DNA of 42,631 nt from contig JAAWBG010000022.1 in NCBI GenBank assembly GCA_022792535.1, forward strand, positions 1 through 42,631. The letters run 5' to 3'. This stretch comes from Lachnospiraceae bacterium (GTDB lineage Bacteria; Bacillota; Clostridia; Lachnospirales; Lachnospiraceae). Under the pieces are notes generated by a model. The model made no database searches. It saw only the letters and a list, made by a program, of their open reading frames with translations, and had not been told where the DNA came from. The first letter of the stretch is position 1; every line of letters begins with the position of its first letter. This document shows positions 7,488 to 15,286 of the stretch, piece by piece. The position numbers and the translations under genes were made by a program.

Positions 7488-7531
7488 TAGTTTTCTTAAA
7501 ATTTGTTTCAGGAAAAAACCACTGCTTTCTA

Positions 7532-7560
7532 TTGACAAAATAAAAAATGAGCTCTACAAT
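7532..7560 (+). promoter_or_regulatory. Sigma-A promoter of metY-cysK-rrf2
   Basis: TTGACA (7532-7537), 17 bases, TACAAT (7555-7560). The start site is expected near 7567, within a palindrome. Confidence 0.8.
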
Positions 7561-7562
7561 AA

Positions 7563-7583
7563 TACCAACTTAAACAGTAGGTA
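7563..7583. promoter_or_regulatory. Candidate operator for the Rrf2-type regulator
   Basis: TACCAACT (7563-7570), spacer TAAAC, AGTAGGTA (7576-7583): an inverted repeat with seven of eight positions matching. It covers the metY transcription start. The last gene of the same operon encodes an Rrf2 regulator, which makes autoregulation of sulfur genes likely. The binding itself is inferred. Confidence 0.5.
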
Positions 7584-7636
7584 ATAAAGAAATGTTTTAT
7601 GTTATCTGCGGAATCGTATAGAAAGGAAAGAGTGTT

Positions 7637-8923
7637 ATGCCTGATTACAAATTTGAAACCTTACAGCTCCATGTGGGACAGGAAGATCCAGACCCGGCAA
7701 GCGATGCCCGTGCAGTTCCCATTTATGCAACTACTTCTTATGTGTTCAAAAACTCTGCCCATGCAGCCGCCCGTTTTAATCTTACGGACGCTGGGAATAT
7801 TTACGGAAGGCTGACAAATTCTACCCAAGATGTGTTAGAACAGCGCGCAGCAGCTTTAGAAGGCGGCAGGGCAGCTCTGGCTCTCGCTTCCGGCGCAGCG
7901 GCAATTACTTATACCCTGGAGGCTCTGGGTCAGAATGGCGGTCATTTTGTCGCACAGAAGACAATTTATGGCGGAAGCTATAATCTGCTGGCTCATACCC
8001 TTCCAGCCTTCGGCATTACAGCAACTTTTGTAGACATACATGATCTTGCTCAGGTGGAAGATGCAATTTTAGACAACACCAGGGCGATCTATATAGAAAC
8101 ATTGGGCAATCCTAACAGCGATATTCCTGATATGGACGCTTTGGCAGAACTTGCCCATAAGCATGGCCTGCCTTTGGTGGTAGATAATACCTTTGGCACG
8201 CCCTATCTGATTCGGCCCATAGAACATGGAGCAGATATTGTGGTGCATTCCGCCACCAAGTTTTTAGGCGGCCACGGTACGACCTTGGGAGGCATTATCG
8301 TTGATTCCGGCAAATTCGACTGGGCTGTTTCCGGCAAGTACCCAGCTATTGCAAAACCCAATCCCAGTTATCATGGTATTTCATTTGCAGAAGCGGCAGG
8401 CCCGGCAGCTTTTGTAACGTATATTCGTGCGATTTTGCTTCGCGACACAGGAGCAGCGATTTCTCCTTTTGCAGCATTTTTACTTCTACAGGGGATAGAA
8501 ACCCTTTCTCTGCGGTTGGAACGTCATGCAGAGAACACGAAGAAAGTGGTGGAATTTCTGGCAGATCATCCACAGGTGGAGAAAGTGAATCATCCCTCTC
8601 TTTCCAGTCATCCGGACCACGATTTATACCAGCGGTATTTCCCCAATGGCGGCGGTTCTATTTTTACCTTTGAGATCAAAGGCGGGATAGAGGAAGCTCA
8701 TAAGTTTATTGATCATCTTAAGATTTTCTCGCTGCTTGCAAATGTCGCCGATGCAAAAAGCCTGGTTATTCATCCTGCCACCACGACTCACAGCCAGCTG
8801 ACAGAAGAGGAACTGGAAGATCAGGGAATTAAACCTAATACCATTCGACTTTCTATCGGCATAGAGCATGTGGATGATATTATCGCGGACCTGGAAAATG
8901 GTTTCGATGCAGTAAAATCTTGA
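7637..8923 (+). CDS. metY: O-acetylhomoserine sulfhydrylase
   Basis: A PLP enzyme that makes homocysteine from O-acetylhomoserine and sulfide, the direct route to methionine. At 428 residues it matches the MetY branch of the Cys/Met PLP family, which is longer than cystathionine synthases. The PLP lysine is K208 in VVHSATKFLGGHG; YGRLTNSTQ and the C-terminal RLSIGIEHVDDII are family signatures. The ATG at 7637 follows AGGAAAG. Next comes cysK, 61 bases downstream on the same strand. Together they capture sulfide into both sulfur amino acids. Confidence 0.95.
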   Translation: MPDYKFETLQLHVGQEDPDPASDARAVPIYATTSYVFKNSAHAAARFNLTDAGNIYGRLTNSTQDVLEQRAAALEGGRAALALASGAAAITYTLEALGQNGGHFVAQKTIYGGSYNLLAHTLPAFGITATFVDIHDLAQVEDAILDNTRAIYIETLGNPNSDIPDMDALAELAHKHGLPLVVDNTFGTPYLIRPIEHGADIVVHSATKFLGGHGTTLGGIIVDSGKFDWAVSGKYPAIAKPNPSYHGISFAEAAGPAAFVTYIRAILLRDTGAAISPFAAFLLLQGIETLSLRLERHAENTKKVVEFLADHPQVEKVNHPSLSSHPDHDLYQRYFPNGGGSIFTFEIKGGIEEAHKFIDHLKIFSLLANVADAKSLVIHPATTTHSQLTEEELEDQGIKPNTIRLSIGIEHVDDIIADLENGFDAVKS

Positions 8924-8984
8924 GTTCTTGTATTTTTATATCTTGGCCGAATGACAAAACTAAAAAATAGATGGAGGTATTGTT

Positions 8985-9917
8985 ATGTCAAATATTTATA
9001 CGTCTGCAGATCAGTTGATTGGAAGAACACCTCTTTTGGAATTAACCAATATTGAGAAAGAATATCATTTGAAAGCAAAAATTCTTGCAAAGCTGGAATA
9101 TTTTAATCCAGCAGGTTCCGTAAAAGACCGGGTGGCAAAGGCAATGATTGATCAGGCAGAAGAGACTGGAAAATTGAGATCCGGCTCTGTCATTATCGAG
9201 CCTACTTCTGGCAATACAGGAATTGGCCTTGCAGCAGTGGCGGCTGCAAGAGGCTATAGGATCATCATTGTAATGCCGGAGACCATGTCGGTGGAACGCC
9301 GCCAGATTATGAAGGCGTATGGGGCTGAATTGGTGCTTACAGAAGGCGCCAAAGGCATGAAAGGAGCCATTGAAAAAGCAGAAGAACTGACGAAAGAAAT
9401 TCCTGACAGTTTTATTCCCGGACAGTTTGTCAATCCTGCCAACCCCAGGGCACACAGGGAAAATACAGGTCCTGAAATTTATGAGGACACAGAGGGGAAC
9501 GTGGATATTTTTGTTGCAGGCGTAGGAACCGGCGGAACGATAACGGGCGTCGGCGAATACTTAAAGTCAAAGAATCCAGCTGTTAAAATAGCAGCAGTTG
9601 AGCCTGCCGCTTCTGCTGTGCTCTCTGCCGGCCTGCCGGGACCTCACAAGATTCAGGGCATTGGCGCCGGCTTTGTTCCAGAGGTCTTGAATACAGAGGT
9701 CTATGACGAGATCCTTCCTGTTTCAGATGAAGACGCCTTTGCAGCAGGAAAACTGATAGGGAAAAAGGAAGGGATTCTTGTGGGTATTTCTTCCGGGGCC
9801 GCTGTTTCTGCCGCCATAGCCCTTGCCAAACGTCCGGAAAATGAAGGGAAAACCATTGTTGTGCTGCTGCCTGACACAGGAGACAGATATTTGTCTACGC
9901 CGCTCTTTGCAGGGTGA
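8985..9917 (+). CDS. cysK: Cysteine synthase A (O-acetylserine sulfhydrylase)
   Basis: It makes cysteine from O-acetylserine and sulfide. The 310-residue protein has the PLP lysine K47 in NPAGSVKDR, the substrate loop TSGNTG at 74-79, and the phosphate-binding loop GVGTGGTITG. GGAGG precedes the ATG. The C-terminus STPLFAG lacks the long extension of cystathionine beta-synthases. The stop overlaps the start region of the Rrf2 gene. CysK proteins often act as sensors for Rrf2 regulators such as CymR by forming a complex with them; the adjacency makes that possible here, but it is not shown by the sequence. Confidence 0.95.
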   Translation: MSNIYTSADQLIGRTPLLELTNIEKEYHLKAKILAKLEYFNPAGSVKDRVAKAMIDQAEETGKLRSGSVIIEPTSGNTGIGLAAVAAARGYRIIIVMPETMSVERRQIMKAYGAELVLTEGAKGMKGAIEKAEELTKEIPDSFIPGQFVNPANPRAHRENTGPEIYEDTEGNVDIFVAGVGTGGTITGVGEYLKSKNPAVKIAAVEPAASAVLSAGLPGPHKIQGIGAGFVPEVLNTEVYDEILPVSDEDAFAAGKLIGKKEGILVGISSGAAVSAAIALAKRPENEGKTIVVLLPDTGDRYLSTPLFAG

Positions 9918-9922
9918 CGGCT

Positions 9923-10324
9923 ATGATGATTTCAACAAAGGGAAGATATGCCCTTCGGGTGATGATTGATTTAGCGGAAAATTATGGGAATGGATTTATT
10001 CCCATGAAAGAAGTGGCGAAAAGGCAGAATATCTCTTTGAAATATCTGGAACGGATTCTCCCTGTCTTAACAAAAAACAAATTGATCGAAGGACTTCAGG
10101 GCAAAGGCGGCGGGTACCGCCTGACCAATGAGCCAGACAGATACCGCGTAGGGGATATTCTGCGTCTGACAGAAGGCGGTCTTGCTCCGGTGGCCTGTCT
10201 GAACTGTGAGGTAAATACCTGCCAGCGTGCAGAAACTTGTAAAACGCTTCCTATGTGGTCGGAATTTTATAAACTTACCAATGCATATTTTGATGGAATC
10301 ACATTGACAGATTTGATGGAATAA
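9923..10324 (+). CDS. Rrf2 family transcriptional regulator (CymR/IscR-like)
   Basis: The N-terminus MISTKGRYALRVMIDLA is the classic start of Rrf2 proteins; the winged helix includes NISLKYLERILPVL and the wing GKGGGYRL. Four cysteines lie in CLNCEVNTCQRAETC, resembling the cluster-binding region of IscR, so it may bind an iron-sulfur cluster or sense thiols. CymR itself lacks such a set. ATG at 9923 or 9926 follows CAGGG; an in-frame GTG at 9914 overlaps the cysK stop. Being last in metY-cysK, it probably controls sulfur amino-acid synthesis, with the palindrome at 7563-7583 as the likely site. Confidence 0.9.
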   Translation: MMISTKGRYALRVMIDLAENYGNGFIPMKEVAKRQNISLKYLERILPVLTKNKLIEGLQGKGGGYRLTNEPDRYRVGDILRLTEGGLAPVACLNCEVNTCQRAETCKTLPMWSEFYKLTNAYFDGITLTDLME

Positions 10325-10386
10325 TCGTTTGGCTTTTTAAATCTAAGTTAGGCGAAATTGTTAGTGACTTTTGCAGAGACATGTCG

Positions 10387-10392
10387 TATAAT
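10387..10392 (+). promoter_or_regulatory. -10 box of the lipoprotein gene
   Basis: TATAAT with a weak -35 (GTGACT, 10364-10369) at 17 bases. It lies 32 bases before the lipoprotein ATG. Confidence 0.5.
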
Positions 10393-10423
10393 GTTACCAT
10401 TAAAACAAAGGAGAGGTAAGTTT

Positions 10424-11092
10424 ATGAAAAAGAAAAGTTTTATTTTAATGGGATTACTGATGTGCTTTTTTCTAGCGGCTTGTGGAACAAAAAATGCGAA
10501 TACTTCAGGCACTTCAAAGAACACAGAGAAGTCTGCAGAAAAGACAGAAGACTCAGACGAAAAGAAGGAAGAAGAGACAAAGGAAGACGAGCAGAAGGCT
10601 GAGGGAGAGGATGCTAAGGAGGAATCTCCAGAAGCTGAGAACAAGGAAGAGGAAAAACAAGAGGAAGAAAAAATATACAATATAGGGGAAAGCGCACCTT
10701 TAAGAGACTGGGAAGTTACTGTGACAAATATGCAGATTGTTGAGAGCATTGCAGCAGACTATGGTTCTTTTTCGCCAAGTGAAGAAGGGGACAGATTTGT
10801 TCAGGTGTTTATAACAGCTGCAAATAATGGAAAAGAAGCGGATCGTTTTCTTCCAAGTTTTGTAATGGGAGAGGACGTTCAGGCAAAAATATTTTTTGGA
10901 GATGGATATGAGTTCAGCGCAACGAATTTGTTGGGATATAGCAACGAGCTGCATGATGCCACCATCAATCCCCTGTCTTCCCAGAGCGGAGAGATTGCAT
11001 TTGAAGTTCCGGAAACAGTACATGCTTCCGCAGACGAGCTGCTGCTGCATTTTATTTCTGGAAATGATGTTGTGAAATTTAAGATCAGATAA
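10424..11092 (+). CDS. DUF4352-like surface lipoprotein
   Basis: The signal peptide MKKKSFILMGLLMCFFLAAC ends in the lipobox LAAC with the lipid-bearing C20. A linker of roughly 55 residues is made almost only of Glu, Lys, Asp, Ser and Thr. The C-terminal part from about residue 85 (IGESAPLRDWEVTVTNMQIV) is a beta-sandwich of the DUF4352 immunoglobulin-like type found in many Firmicutes lipoproteins, with RFVQVFITAANNG as a marker. The ATG at 10424 follows GGAGAG; earlier in-frame ATGs lack a site. The function is unknown; it sits on the outer face of the membrane. Confidence 0.85.
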   Translation: MKKKSFILMGLLMCFFLAACGTKNANTSGTSKNTEKSAEKTEDSDEKKEEETKEDEQKAEGEDAKEESPEAENKEEEKQEEEKIYNIGESAPLRDWEVTVTNMQIVESIAADYGSFSPSEEGDRFVQVFITAANNGKEADRFLPSFVMGEDVQAKIFFGDGYEFSATNLLGYSNELHDATINPLSSQSGEIAFEVPETVHASADELLLHFISGNDVVKFKIR

Positions 11093-11098
11093 GAGTAA

Positions 11099-11127
11099 TT
11101 GACAATCTTCTGAAAAAAATATATAAT
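11099..11127 (+). promoter_or_regulatory. Perfect consensus sigma-A promoter before GNAT gene
   Basis: TTGACA (11099-11104), 17 bases, TATAAT (11122-11127). All twelve hexamer bases match consensus, so strong transcription is expected from about 11134. Confidence 0.85.
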
Positions 11128-11161
11128 AAGCAGCATAATTGAAAAGTGAAAACTTTTGTAG

Positions 11162-11201
11162 AGAGTGGCACATTCCAACGAATGTTCCGCTCTTGATTTT
11201 T
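11162..11201 (+). terminator. Hairpin terminator in the GNAT leader (attenuator or small RNA end)
   Basis: Arms 11162-11175 and 11180-11193 (AGAGTGGCACATTC with GAATGTTCCGCTCT) close on loop CAAC; TGATTTTT follows. It lies between the strong promoter at 11099 and the GNAT start at 11221. It would end most transcripts as an RNA of about 70 bases, unless it is regulated. Confidence 0.55.
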
Positions 11202-11220
11202 GCTTTAAAGGAGGCCTATC

Positions 11221-11703
11221 ATGAACGATCACAGAATCATCAAAATCCAGAAACATCCTGAATGGAAGAATGCCGCCGCTCAGTGGTTCCATGAAAAGTG
11301 GAAGATTCCCCTGGAGGCTTATCAGGAAAGTATGGAAGAATGTCTGGACAACGCGGCCTATGGGGAGCAGAAGGGAAATGCTGTTCCTCAATGGTATCTG
11401 GTGTTGGAAGGAGATAAGATTATTGCAGGGCTTGGCGTGATAGAGAATGATTTCCATGACAGAAAGGATCTTGCCCCCAATGTCTGCGGGGTATATGTGG
11501 AAGAAGACTGCCGCTGTCAGGGGATTGCCGGGGAGATGCTGTCATTTGTCTGTAGAGATATGAAGGAAAAGGGGATAGATACTCTCTATCTGGTGACAGA
11601 TCATACTTCCTTTTATGAGAGATATCAATGGGAGTTCTTGTGTATGGTGCAGGGAGAAGGGGAAGAGGAGATGACAAGGATGTATGTACATCAGGAGAGG
11701 TAG
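11221..11703 (+). CDS. GNAT family N-acetyltransferase
   Basis: A 160-residue single GNAT domain. The acetyl-CoA region is NVCGVYVEEDCRCQGIAGEML, with the Q-x-x-G/A loop at RCQGIAG; the final strands include LYLVTDHTSFYERYQWEF. GGAGG precedes the ATG by eight bases. The substrate is unknown. The gene stands alone: it has its own strong promoter with an attenuator-like hairpin, and a shared terminator follows. Confidence 0.85.
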   Translation: MNDHRIIKIQKHPEWKNAAAQWFHEKWKIPLEAYQESMEECLDNAAYGEQKGNAVPQWYLVLEGDKIIAGLGVIENDFHDRKDLAPNVCGVYVEEDCRCQGIAGEMLSFVCRDMKEKGIDTLYLVTDHTSFYERYQWEFLCMVQGEGEEEMTRMYVHQER

Positions 11704-11739
11704 AGAAAAGAGGATAAAAGAAGATGGCGTAAAGTCATA

Positions 11740-11775
11740 CAGGCTGCTTTCTGGTACAGAAGACAGCCTGCGTTT
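11740..11775. terminator. Terminator between GNAT gene and citrate synthase
   Basis: CAGGCTG (11740-11746) pairs with CAGCCTG (11764-11770), with TTTCT/AGAAG inside. CGTTTT follows on the plus strand. It lies between convergent genes. Confidence 0.65.
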
Positions 11776-11779
11776 TAAA

Positions 11780-13117
11780 TTATTCTTTTTCTTCCATTAC
11801 GCTCATGTATGCCGGACGGATAATCTTATTCATGCCGATCAATTCTTCCATGCGGTGGGCGCTCCATCCTACAATTCTGGCAATTGCGAAAATAGAAGTA
11901 TACAATTCCTGGGGGATTCCCAACATGTCATAGACAAAGCCGCTGTAAAAGTCTACATTAGGGCTGACGCCTTTGAAAATATGCCGTTTCTGTGCAATCA
12001 GTTTCGGAGCCAGTTCTTCAATGCTGTTGTAGAGCAGCATATCTTCTTCCCGTTCTTTTGCCACAGCTAATTTTTCCACATATTTTTTAAATACCCGTTC
12101 TCTTGGATCTGACAGGGAATAGACAGCATGGCCCATACCATAGATCAATCCCTTCTTGTCAAAAACTTCTCCTTCCAGCATTTTACCTAAATAGGCGGAT
12201 ATTTCTTCTTTGTCGTGAACATCGTGAATATTTTCACGGATATTTTCCATCATTTCCATTACTTTAATATTGGCGCCGCCATGTTTGGGACCTTTTAGAG
12301 AAGACATGGCTGCCGCAATAGAAGAATACGTGTCGGAACCGGAGGAGGTTACCACCCTTGTGGTAAAAGTGGAATTGTTGCCGCCGCCATGTTCCATGTG
12401 CAGCAGAAGAGCTACATCCAGAACTTTTGCTTCCAGTTTACTGTAATTTCTGTCAGGACGCAGCATCATCAGAAGATTTTCTGCTGTGGAAAGCTCTGGT
12501 TCCGGACGATGTATGTACATACTGTCATCATTTTCGTAGTGATTGTAAGCGTGATATCCATAGACTGCCAGCATAGGGAAAATACTGATTAACTCGATAC
12601 ATTGCCGCAGACTGTTTCTGACTACTTCTGGGGAATTAAGCTGGCTGTCATAGGAAGCCAGAGTTAAAATGCTGCGGGTCATAGAGTTCATAATATCCTT
12701 AGTGGGAGCCTTCATAATAACGTCTCTGGTAAAATTGGTGGGAAGGGTCCGGCACTGAGCCATAATTTTGCAGAAATCTGCCAGTTCTTCTTCTGTGGGC
12801 ATTTCTCCAAACAGAAGGAGATAAGCAGTCCGTTCAAAGCCGAAACCATCGTCCCCCATTCGCTTTACCAGGTTCTGCACATTGTAGCCACGATACCACA
12901 ACTGACCGTCGCAGGGGGTTTTGACTCCGTCCACATCCTGAAAAGAGACAATCTTAGAAATGGTGGTAAGCCCTGTCAGCACGCCTTTTCCATTCATGTC
13001 ACGCAGTCCCCGGTTTACACCGTATTCTTCAAATAATGTATCTGAAATACTGTCATTTTTCCGGCAGACAGCCTCTTGTTTTATGGCATAATCCATCAAT
13101 TCATTTTCGTTTCTCAT
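11780..13117 (-). CDS. gltA: Citrate synthase
   Basis: It condenses acetyl-CoA and oxaloacetate to citrate. In a gut anaerobe this usually feeds the oxidative half of an incomplete TCA pathway toward glutamate. The 445-residue protein has the two catalytic histidines in LLLHMEHGGGNNST and GLIYGMGHAVYSLSDPR, and the aspartate in SPNVDFYSGFVYDMLGI. This is the Si-type fold, not the Re-type enzyme of some clostridia. The N-terminal 40 residues, before GLRDMNGKGVLTGLTTIS, are an extension. AGGAGG lies eight bases before the ATG. It follows marR on the same strand, with a palindromic operator between. Confidence 0.95.
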   Translation of the reverse strand: MRNENELMDYAIKQEAVCRKNDSISDTLFEEYGVNRGLRDMNGKGVLTGLTTISKIVSFQDVDGVKTPCDGQLWYRGYNVQNLVKRMGDDGFGFERTAYLLLFGEMPTEEELADFCKIMAQCRTLPTNFTRDVIMKAPTKDIMNSMTRSILTLASYDSQLNSPEVVRNSLRQCIELISIFPMLAVYGYHAYNHYENDDSMYIHRPEPELSTAENLLMMLRPDRNYSKLEAKVLDVALLLHMEHGGGNNSTFTTRVVTSSGSDTYSSIAAAMSSLKGPKHGGANIKVMEMMENIRENIHDVHDKEEISAYLGKMLEGEVFDKKGLIYGMGHAVYSLSDPRERVFKKYVEKLAVAKEREEDMLLYNSIEELAPKLIAQKRHIFKGVSPNVDFYSGFVYDMLGIPQELYTSIFAIARIVGWSAHRMEELIGMNKIIRPAYMSVMEEKE

Positions 13118-13144
13118 ATAGTATTCCTCCTAAAATTTTAGATT

Positions 13145-13158
13145 GTTTAAATTTAAAC
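13145..13158. promoter_or_regulatory. MarR-type operator before citrate synthase
   Basis: Perfect 14-base palindrome GTTTAAATTTAAAC. It lies in the 78-base gap between the marR stop and the gltA start and overlaps a TATAGT that could serve as a -10. An almost identical palindrome lies at the marR promoter (13684-13699). Confidence 0.6.
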
Positions 13159-13195
13159 TATATAATCAAAAAACATGATTCCCCAGATGATATTT

Positions 13196-13648
13196 TTATT
13201 GGGGCAGCTTAGAGCTGCACAGGGCGTTGCGGATATTGCGGTTGACTTTTTGAGACACCTGAAGTAAAACTTCCCGTTCTTCTTCCGTTACGCCTTTCAA
13301 GATAATATTGTACATTTGTTTTCTTAATTCTGTGACTTGCGCTATGATCTCGGCCGCCGTATCTGTCAGCATAAGATGCATGCAGCGGCGATCCTCTGCA
13401 TCTTGTACGGTATAGATCAGTTTTTGCTTTGCCATGCGGTCTACTGATTGGGAAATATGTCCTTTGTTGAATAAATTAAGACTGCTGATATCTTTTGACG
13501 TGTTGTGTTCCCCAGATTTATAGAGAAAATACAGAATATCAATATCAATTTTACGCAGATGATACTCTTGGCGCAATGCTTCGATTTTACGGTTATATAA
13601 TGTTTGAAATTGAGTTCCCTGTAAAAGTCCCTCGATCATCCAGTCCAT
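13196..13648 (-). CDS. MarR family transcriptional regulator
   Basis: A 150-residue winged-helix protein. The recognition region is STKDISSLNLFNKGHISQSVDRM-like (key residues TSKDISS and GHISQSV), with the wing at DAEDRRCMHLMLT. The C-terminal helices give the dimer. The ATG at 13648 is chosen because AAGGTG sits just upstream; the GTG at 13657 is part of that site and has none of its own. Its promoter carries a palindrome downstream of the -10, and the same palindrome precedes gltA, which points to self-repression and control of citrate synthase. The ligand is unknown; the operator's AGTTTAA-type arms recall lipid-linked FabT-like repressors only loosely. Confidence 0.88.
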   Translation of the reverse strand: MDWMIEGLLQGTQFQTLYNRKIEALRQEYHLRKIDIDILYFLYKSGEHNTSKDISSLNLFNKGHISQSVDRMAKQKLIYTVQDAEDRRCMHLMLTDTAAEIIAQVTELRKQMYNIILKGVTEEEREVLLQVSQKVNRNIRNALCSSKLPQ

Positions 13649-13683
13649 TGTGTTCACCTTGTCATAAACTTACTTTGCTATAA

Positions 13684-13699
13684 AGTTTAATTTTAAACT
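13684..13699. promoter_or_regulatory. MarR operator at the marR promoter
   Basis: AGTTTAA, two T, TTAAACT: a perfect inverted repeat just downstream of the -10 box and over the expected start site. Confidence 0.6.
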
Positions 13700-13740
13700 A
13701 AATATACCACTTGTTCTAAGAGAAATCAAGTGGTATATTT
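13700..13740. repeat. 14-base inverted repeat around the marR promoter
   Basis: AAATATACCACTTG (13700-13713) and its exact complement CAAGTGGTATATTT (13727-13740), loop 13 bases. The left arm contains the -10 box and the right arm most of the -35. It may also act as the terminator of the upstream dehydrogenase gene or as a second regulator site. Confidence 0.6.
13701..13729 (-). promoter_or_regulatory. Sigma-A promoter of marR-gltA
   Basis: Minus strand TTGATT (13729-13724), 17 bases, TATATT (13706-13701). Confidence 0.7.
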
Positions 13741-13765
13741 CTAAAATTTTTCTAAAAAATTCTAT

Positions 13766-15031
13766 TTAGATATCTGGACAGTGCTCCAGGAAGTAGGCTT
13801 CCGCTTCCGGGCTCCAGAGACCATGATTTTTCTCAACCATCCCTTTTAAAACAGCAGCCATGGAATTCTCTTCGGAAAACTGCTGTACGTCAGTGATTGG
13901 GAAATTCTTCTGGGAGTAGACGATCTTCTTGCCGCCGGGAAGTTCCGGAATTTTCAAAATAGAATCGCATACATCGTTCAATCCTAAAATGTGAGTGGCG
14001 ATTTTGGACAAATTCACTACTTTTTGTTCAATACAGACAATGGCGTCTTTCATGTCCTGGGTATTGCTTCCGCTGGTTCCCACAAAGTGAGTGGCATTAT
14101 AGTGAAGATTATAGAAATTCATTCGGGCAGAAAATTTGGAATCGGCCGGGCCGGCAAAAAAGTTCAGACAGCCGTCTCCAGCCAAAAGAGCTTCTGCCTG
14201 AGTCACCATAGTTTCCTGGGCTACCATCAGGAAGATATCGTCAAATCCCTGCTGACCAGGGGTAAGCTGTTTTAATTCTTCTACAAAATCGCTGCCCTTT
14301 GGCGTCAGCACATAGTGAAGTTCTACCCCGTGAGTTTTCGCCTCTTCTTTGGAGTACAGTTCTTTGCTTCGCTCCAGACGGGCCGGGGTGCTTCCAGTCA
14401 CTACCAGCACAGAAGGTTTCTTTTCCCCATGGATGGCATAGTCAATGGCAAGAGAACCCATAGGACCAGTACCGCCTAAAATGGCCATGGCGCCCCCTTC
14501 TCTGATACCCATGGTGTGATCGTATTCATTCCGGTCTCTTAAATGGAAGTTGGCCTTGAAGCCTGCGATGACGCAGGAAAGTGGTTCTACCAGCGCGCCC
14601 TCAAAAAAGCTCTCTCCCTTATAAGGAAGCAGGCATCCTTTCTCAATGGCTTCATTCATAATGATTACCTTGGTGGCTTCTCCGCCTACATGGGGGAAGG
14701 AGTAGCCCAGAGAAAAAGTATCTGCCCGGCCAAGATTTGGCTGAGCCACAAACTTATCTCCCGGCTGATAGAGATGCTGCCATTTTTTTCCGACTGCTTC
14801 AATGACGCCGCAGAATTCGTGTCCCATAATAACGGGATTCTCTGCCAGGTTATCTGGGAGTTTCTTATGTTTAGAACCTTGGTTAGCCACTTTATAAGTG
14901 GACATGCATAAACTGTCTGTTACGATTCGGGCCTGGATCTCGTCATCGCCCATGGCAGGAAGGTCAAATTCTTCCAGACGCAGATCTTTGACGCCGTAGA
15001 TTCGCACTGCTTTCGTTTTCAAATGATTCAC
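13766..15031 (-). CDS. Zinc-binding dehydrogenase, L-sorbose-1-phosphate reductase-like
   Basis: A 421-residue medium-chain alcohol dehydrogenase. The zinc and substrate region has DSLCMSTYKVA and GHEFCGVIEAVG; the nucleotide fold has AMAILGGTGPMGSLAIDYA. The length and N-terminal KAVRIYGVKDLRLEEFDLP match the SorE-like group, which reduces sorbose-1-phosphate to glucitol-6-phosphate. No PTS or sorbose operon is near, so the substrate is uncertain. A cysteine/glutamate set for structural zinc is not clear. The ATG at 15031 follows AAGGGTG. It stands upstream of marR on the same strand but is separated from it by an inverted repeat. Confidence 0.8.
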   Translation of the reverse strand: MNHLKTKAVRIYGVKDLRLEEFDLPAMGDDEIQARIVTDSLCMSTYKVANQGSKHKKLPDNLAENPVIMGHEFCGVIEAVGKKWQHLYQPGDKFVAQPNLGRADTFSLGYSFPHVGGEATKVIIMNEAIEKGCLLPYKGESFFEGALVEPLSCVIAGFKANFHLRDRNEYDHTMGIREGGAMAILGGTGPMGSLAIDYAIHGEKKPSVLVVTGSTPARLERSKELYSKEEAKTHGVELHYVLTPKGSDFVEELKQLTPGQQGFDDIFLMVAQETMVTQAEALLAGDGCLNFFAGPADSKFSARMNFYNLHYNATHFVGTSGSNTQDMKDAIVCIEQKVVNLSKIATHILGLNDVCDSILKIPELPGGKKIVYSQKNFPITDVQQFSEENSMAAVLKGMVEKNHGLWSPEAEAYFLEHCPDI

Positions 15032-15210
15032 CCTTTCAGAAAATATTTAGTTTTGCAATTACCGATTGAATAATTCAAGTATACCATAAAAAGAGGGGTA
15101 ATTCAGCAGTTACTTATAGAAAAACTTGAATCCGAGGTGTTTTTTCTGTACAATGAAACTGTTGCAGTTTACATATTGGCGCTGTAAATGGCGTAAGGTG
15201 TGAATGGCAG

Positions 15211-15255
15211 GATACAAGATAGAAAGATGCAAGATAGAAAGATGCAAGATAGAAA
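15211..15255 (+). repeat. Three tandem 15-base repeats before nth
   Basis: The unit GATGCAAGATAGAAA occurs three times without gaps; the first copy has GATAC. A partial fourth (GATGAGG) follows. It lies in the untranslated leader of nth and is a likely site of copy-number change. Confidence 0.85.
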
Positions 15256-15286
15256 GATGAGGACAAGGAACCAGGAGGGAGCGGAG

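Noticed and set aside
10348..10749. Minus-strand frame rich in serine and phenylalanine
   Set aside because: It is the shadow of the Glu/Lys-rich linker of the lipoprotein on the other strand.
15200..15286. N-terminal extension of endonuclease III over the tandem repeats
   Set aside because: Endonuclease III of this type starts at MTKEELA, and GGAGGG lies at that start.
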